10,741 nucleotides of DNA from JADHUC01 sp964617665. GTDB taxonomy: Bacteria; Planctomycetota; Planctomycetia; Pirellulales; Pirellulaceae. The first letter of the stretch is position 1. Each line of letters opens with the position of its first letter. The translations under genes were made by a program, and so were the position numbers. Below the pieces are notes generated by a model, which did no database searches, had not been told where the DNA came from, and was given only the letters and a program-made list of their open reading frames with translations. Positions 6,397 through 10,741 of this stretch are shown in pieces. The stretch spans positions 1-10,741 of the forward strand of contig CAZUAH010000482.1 of the NCBI GenBank assembly GCA_964617665.1, in the 5' to 3' direction.

Positions 6397-9300
6397 ATGC
6401 GGCATTTCGGAGTTGGATTGGCGTCGTTGCTAGCCGTCGTCTTGGCTATGTTGGATTCGAGCGGCTTGGCTGACGATGCTGCGACGGGCCAGCGTGGTGG
6501 CGCGGTCGAACCGCTGGCTATCGACAAGCCGTTGATCGCTTATTGGAGTTTCGACGAGCAGTTTGGTGCGGCTTGCTCTGATTCCAGCGAAAATGGCCAC
6601 CACGCGTCGCCGGAGAATGCACACTCGCCCGGGTTCGACCGCGCTCAAGGTTTGTTTGGCGGCGCGCTGAGATTTGCCGACCGGCACAAGCTACGCGTTC
6701 CAGGAAAACCGGATTTTCAGGGGCTTCAGAAAATCTCGCTTTCGGCGTGGACGATGCCGACCGACTTGGATGTGTACCGTGAGATCTTTCGCAAGGAGGA
6801 TGGCAATAACCGTGTGTTGTTCTCTTTCCAGCACGACGGCACGATCCTCTCGTTGGGTCTGAACATCGGCGGCTATGTCGAATGCGACGCCAAGATTGAT
6901 CCGGAAGACGTGTTGGACGGAGGCTGGCACCACTGTGCGGCCACGTTCGATGGCAAGTTCATGCGGGTCTACCTGGACGGGCGCGAGGTCGGCTCACTGG
7001 AACGGCCAGGGGTGATTACCGCCGGCGGCACGGCGGCGGGGTGTATCGGCTCGTCGAACGGTGGCGAGAACTTCCATGGCATGATGGATGATCTGAGGAT
7101 CTACAGGGATGTGCTGACGGCCGAGGAGATTACAGATCTCTACCAGAATGGCATCCAGGCTATCGCCAGCCTTGCCGAACCGGTGGAGGCCGATGAACCG
7201 AAGATCGACAAACCGCTATTGGCTCACTGGACCTTCAACGAACGTGGCAGTGTACCGACCGCGTGCGATGTAGCAGGCGATCCGGCAGCGAACGTCCAGG
7301 CTGGTCGAAACATCCCCAAGACGCGAGGCGTCCACGGCACTGCGATTCGGCTTTCAGGTCAGCATACACTTTCGGCGAAGATCGGCCCTGGTCTCGGGGA
7401 AGTCTCGACGATCACGTTTTCCGCGTGGACGAAACCCTCGGATCTGAGCGGGTTCCGCGAGATATTCCGACAAGACTGCGGGGAACGTCTGCTGTTTGCG
7501 TTCCAGGAGAACGGTTCGATCCTCTCTATGGGGTTGAACGTGAATGGGTACGAGGAGTGCGATGCGGAAATCAGTCCGGCCCAGGTTCTGGACGGCGCTT
7601 GGCACCACTGCGCCGGAACGTTCGACGGCAAGACACTTCGCGTGTATCTGGATGGTAAAGAAATCGGTGCGCTCGAGCGTCCGGGAAAGATCGCAACGAA
7701 CGCTGAAGTCCCGGCTTTCGTTGGTTCGAGCGGCGGTACTGGCGAGCATTTCCAGGGGGCGCTCGACGACGTTCGAATCTACAGGGATGCCTTGAGTGCC
7801 GAAGAAGTCAAAGAGCTTTATCAAGGTGGTGTTGCCGCTGTGGAGAAGTTGGCTCGCGAGTTTGAGGATCGCCTAAACAAGTTCTACGCGGCAGGCTCTT
7901 CTTTCGCAGAGACGATGGCGGGCACGCGAAAGAACTTGGTTGAAAGTGGTCTCCAACTGGATCCCGAATTGGCCGGCGCGCTACTTACCAGACTGAAATC
8001 CAAGTTCCCCGAAGACTACGACAGTTTCGTCAGTTGGACGGACACGGGCCCCATCGGATACCTGAATGCGTTGGGCAACGATATCAATATTCGCGAGGCA
8101 AGACGGTTGGTCGAACTTGCGCTTGAATACAAGCCGCTGACCGAATGTCAAATCGCGAAATGCACTCCCGAAGAATTGCAGTCGTGGGACGAGGCCGAGG
8201 CGATACGACAAAGTTGCGAGGATCTGGTTGCCATGGGCGACGACGCACGGTTCTCGCCCCAGTGGATCGAGATCATCCTTAAGGCCGGCGGGCGCATCCA
8301 ATTTCGGCCGTCCACGACCGAACCGGTAGCACCATACGTCACGCCCGAGACGCCGGAGACTCGCAACTTGACAACGGTCGAGGCGCAGGAGACGCTCCAA
8401 CGCGACTGGTTGCACCAAGCCGATCGAAAACCGACGCCCGAGAGAATCAAAAACGAGATCCTTTGGGCTCGCGAACTGGCGGATAGGATTCTGGCCAACT
8501 CCCACGGCCAACTCGATCTTTCAAAGGAACTTGCCAAGCTGGATGAACTTGGCCAACAGGCCGAATCTCTAGCCGCACCAGACCAGTCACTGTATTTCGC
8601 GGTCAGGCAAGTCAAACGATCAATCATGCTCAAGAACCCGGTCGTCGATTTTGACCGCGTCGTCTACGTCGACATGCCCTTCCCGCAAGGCCGAGAGTGG
8701 CAGCACGAAACGCGACACCGATTGGGATACATGGCCGTGCCTGGCGGCCGTCTGGTGATCCTGGATGGTCTATCGCCCGCGGGCAGCCTCACCAAGCTGA
8801 TGCCTCAGTTGCCGCTACACGGTTCGTTTTGGCGGCCGGATCTGTCGTACGATGCCGAGAAGGTCGTCTTCTGCTTCAAGCCCCATAACGAAAAATCGTT
8901 CCACCTGTACGAAATCAATACCGATGGCACGGGGCTCGTTCAGTTGACGGACGGCCAGTTCGACGACATGGACCCGATCTACCTACCGGACGGGCATATC
9001 GTCTTCTCGACCACGCGCGGTCATACCTACGTGCGCTGCATGCCGCCCACGAATGCCTATGTGCTTGCACGTTGCGACCCTGACGGAAAGAACATCTACC
9101 TGATTTCGCGCAATAACGAACCGGACTACCTCCCGTCGGTGATGAACGATGGTCGGATCATCTACACACGCTGGGAGTACACGGATAAACCGCTTTGGCG
9201 AGCGCAAGGCATTTGGTCGGTCAACCCCGATGGCACGCAGGTCAACACGTTCTGGGGCAATCAGAGCGTTTGGCCCGATTTATTGAAGGACGCCAGAAGT

Positions 9301-10692
9301 ATTCCTGATAGCCAGCGAGTAATGTTTACTGGCAGTGCGCACCACAATTGGTTCAGTGGTTCGATTGGCATCATCGACCCCGACAGGGGATTCAACTTTC
9401 CGGACGGTCTGACGAAAGTTACTGCGGACGTTGGCTGGCCCGAGTCGGGCGACGGGCCGGTAGATCCTGTGGAGTCGCCGAATTACCACTCCAGCGGCCA
9501 CTACTCCGCCTACTACTCGCCATATCCGTTGAGCGAGCAGGATTTCCTTGTGTCCGCCAATCGAGGTGGCAAGTTCGTACTGTATCTGATGGATGTGGAC
9601 GGTAACCGGGAACTTGTCTACGAGGGCACGCACAATATCCTGCACGCCATTCCGTTACGGCCTCGCAAAAAGCCGCCAGTGATCGCTGATCGGGTCGTCT
9701 GGCCGGAGCGAGAAAATCGACTCGATCCGCAGGGAGGTGTCATCTACAGCAACAACGTGTACTTCGGTGCCCCTGAAGCGTTGAGGGACAAGGCGAAATA
9801 CCTGCGAGTCTTGAACATCGAGCCGAAGACCTACACATACTGGCACAAGCGACCGTACATCTCAACAGGCCCAGTTGTCTCGCTCGTGCAGTCGGAGGGC
9901 GTGAAACGCATCGTCGGAACCGTGCCGATCGAGGAGGACGGATCCGTGGCGTTCAGCGCACCAACGGGCAAAGCCTTGCACTTCCAGTTGCTTGACGAGA
10001 ACTACCGCGCACTGCAAACAATGCGCAGCTTTACCGGGGTCATGCCGGGCGAAAGCCGAGGTTGCCTAGGCTGTCACGAATTACACAGCACGGCACCCGA
10101 GTATGTGGGCAAATCCATGGCCATGACCAAGCGACCCCGCGAGATTACTCTGCCACCGTGGGACGACCGGACGGTCAGCTACGCCCGCTATGTCCAGCCG
10201 GTGCTGGACAAGTACTGCGGCAAGTGCCACCAAGGTGACGGCGAAGGGCGAAAGACGTTCGACATGACGCCACGTCCCGGATTCCTTTCGTTTGACGAGA
10301 CCTACGCCACGCTGATTGGCAAGCCAAGTTGGGGCCGACCGTACGAGAAACCCGAGAATCCGGCGCCGGGCTGGGGCATCGCCAACATGCTGATGGTGGA
10401 GGCCTACGACCAACGCGATCCAGTGGCCTATCGGACACCCAAACCGATGGTAGCTCTGTCGTACAAAAGCAAGCTGATCGATATCGCGTCCAGCGGCAAG
10501 CACAACGACGTGAAAGTGGATCCGATCAGCCTACGTAGGCTGATTGCCTGGGTGGACGCCATGTGTCCGTACCGAGGCGACGACGAGGTTCGCGATATCC
10601 CAGACCCTGTATTCCAAGGCGTCGACTGGCTGGCCATCCGCCCGAAAATCGAGAGCGCCCCCATCATTATCCGCCCCGGCCCAGTGGACTAG
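6397..10692 (+). CDS. Secreted LamG-LamG-HzsA-like di-heme cytochrome c fusion
   Basis: The product has 1431 residues. The start is set by the GGGAGGA at 6383-6389. An N-terminal signal peptide (about 1-26, core VGLASLLAVVLAML) predicts export. Two LamG/concanavalin-like domains follow, about 44-253 and 272-477; each opens with KPLI/LAYW-type SF/TF, contains GWHHCAATFDG or AWHHCAGTFDG, and ends DD-RIYRD...LYQ. A helical linker (about 480-745) leads to a domain starting VVDFDRVVYVDMPFPQG (about 748-1190) with YVRCMPP (C881), NEPDYLPSVMNDGR, WEYTDKPLWRAQG and TGSAHHNWFSG (H982/H983). This matches the middle propeller region of hydrazine synthase alpha (HzsA-related proteins). Two c-type heme sites follow: CLGCH (1223-1227) and CGKCH (1274-1278). 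HzsA itself is about 800 residues and makes hydrazine in anammox bacteria; HzsA-related proteins of other planctomycetes have no known substrate, so hydrazine synthesis is not claimed. Likely role: an extracytoplasmic redox enzyme or electron carrier bound to a surface or polysaccharide through LamG. Confidence 0.93.
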   Translation: MRHFGVGLASLLAVVLAMLDSSGLADDAATGQRGGAVEPLAIDKPLIAYWSFDEQFGAACSDSSENGHHASPENAHSPGFDRAQGLFGGALRFADRHKLRVPGKPDFQGLQKISLSAWTMPTDLDVYREIFRKEDGNNRVLFSFQHDGTILSLGLNIGGYVECDAKIDPEDVLDGGWHHCAATFDGKFMRVYLDGREVGSLERPGVITAGGTAAGCIGSSNGGENFHGMMDDLRIYRDVLTAEEITDLYQNGIQAIASLAEPVEADEPKIDKPLLAHWTFNERGSVPTACDVAGDPAANVQAGRNIPKTRGVHGTAIRLSGQHTLSAKIGPGLGEVSTITFSAWTKPSDLSGFREIFRQDCGERLLFAFQENGSILSMGLNVNGYEECDAEISPAQVLDGAWHHCAGTFDGKTLRVYLDGKEIGALERPGKIATNAEVPAFVGSSGGTGEHFQGALDDVRIYRDALSAEEVKELYQGGVAAVEKLAREFEDRLNKFYAAGSSFAETMAGTRKNLVESGLQLDPELAGALLTRLKSKFPEDYDSFVSWTDTGPIGYLNALGNDINIREARRLVELALEYKPLTECQIAKCTPEELQSWDEAEAIRQSCEDLVAMGDDARFSPQWIEIILKAGGRIQFRPSTTEPVAPYVTPETPETRNLTTVEAQETLQRDWLHQADRKPTPERIKNEILWARELADRILANSHGQLDLSKELAKLDELGQQAESLAAPDQSLYFAVRQVKRSIMLKNPVVDFDRVVYVDMPFPQGREWQHETRHRLGYMAVPGGRLVILDGLSPAGSLTKLMPQLPLHGSFWRPDLSYDAEKVVFCFKPHNEKSFHLYEINTDGTGLVQLTDGQFDDMDPIYLPDGHIVFSTTRGHTYVRCMPPTNAYVLARCDPDGKNIYLISRNNEPDYLPSVMNDGRIIYTRWEYTDKPLWRAQGIWSVNPDGTQVNTFWGNQSVWPDLLKDARSIPDSQRVMFTGSAHHNWFSGSIGIIDPDRGFNFPDGLTKVTADVGWPESGDGPVDPVESPNYHSSGHYSAYYSPYPLSEQDFLVSANRGGKFVLYLMDVDGNRELVYEGTHNILHAIPLRPRKKPPVIADRVVWPERENRLDPQGGVIYSNNVYFGAPEALRDKAKYLRVLNIEPKTYTYWHKRPYISTGPVVSLVQSEGVKRIVGTVPIEEDGSVAFSAPTGKALHFQLLDENYRALQTMRSFTGVMPGESRGCLGCHELHSTAPEYVGKSMAMTKRPREITLPPWDDRTVSYARYVQPVLDKYCGKCHQGDGEGRKTFDMTPRPGFLSFDETYATLIGKPSWGRPYEKPENPAPGWGIANMLMVEAYDQRDPVAYRTPKPMVALSYKSKLIDIASSGKHNDVKVDPISLRRLIAWVDAMCPYRGDDEVRDIPDPVFQGVDWLAIRPKIESAPIIIRPGPVD
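6520..7827 (+). repeat. Internal tandem duplication of the LamG module
   Basis: Residues 44-253 and 272-477 of the HzsA-like protein are two copies of one module joined by a short acidic linker (PVEADEPKIDKP). Shared landmarks in the same order are KPL-A-W-F, L-LSAWT/FSAWT-P-DL, REIFR, LLFAFQ/VLFSFQ, ILSLGLN/ILSMGLN, the VLDG-WHHCA segment, VYLDG and DD-RIYRD. Clear divergence between the copies points to an old duplication. Confidence 0.8.
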
Positions 10693-10741
10693 TGCCGCAA
10701 CCGGTAAGTCCTACGTCGCTAGAGCCAGAACTTGCCTGTTT

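Noticed and set aside
6397..10692. Annotation as hydrazine synthase subunit HzsA
   Set aside because: The similarity covers only part of the chain, no HzsB/HzsC-like genes are in view, and the expected tyrosine after the first CxxCH is absent.

Overview
The window reads as chromosomal DNA of a planctomycete, most likely a Pirellulales-type bacterium. The evidence is the protein content: a Ser/Thr kinase with a DWG instead of DFG magnesium motif and a long N-terminal extension, several membrane proteins opening with paired CxC/CxxC zinc ribbons, and a very large secreted LamG-LamG-HzsA-like-cytochrome c fusion. All of these are typical of that phylum. The assignment is inference from protein families; no rRNA or tRNA is present.

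Layout. Positions 1-1452 hold, on the minus strand, the N-terminal extension and most of the catalytic domain of a Ser/Thr protein kinase whose C-terminus lies beyond the left edge. Divergent from it, 1541-1777 (+) is a relic of the C-terminus of a SNF2-family helicase (motif VI onward), followed by a candidate terminator at 1878-1911. A 16-bp perfect palindrome at 1975-1990 precedes a run of four co-oriented genes: 2055-3386 (two zinc ribbons, one membrane helix, external domain, charged helical tail), 3526-4500 (soluble, beta-propeller-like), 4549-5172 (two zinc ribbons, two membrane helices) and 5283-6112 (two zinc ribbons, about four membrane helices, broken by a one-base frameshift). The three zinc-ribbon proteins are paralogues at their N-termini. 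A structured A-run/T-run repeat lies between the first two genes at 3437-3510.

A 136-bp ORF-less element with 21-bp terminal inverted repeats (6223-6358) separates this cluster from the last gene, 6397-10692. That gene is a 1431-residue exported protein with two LamG domains, a helical linker, a hydrazine-synthase-alpha-like domain and two CxxCH heme sites.

How the genes may work together. The zinc-ribbon/propeller run could be one transcription unit, and the kinase diverging from its left side is a natural candidate for a signalling partner, but nothing in the sequence proves either. The large HzsA-like cytochrome has its own strong ribosome binding site and is set apart by the repeat element, so it is probably expressed independently. 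The most novel item is the zinc-ribbon/propeller cluster. The most distinctive single gene is the LamG/HzsA-like fusion.
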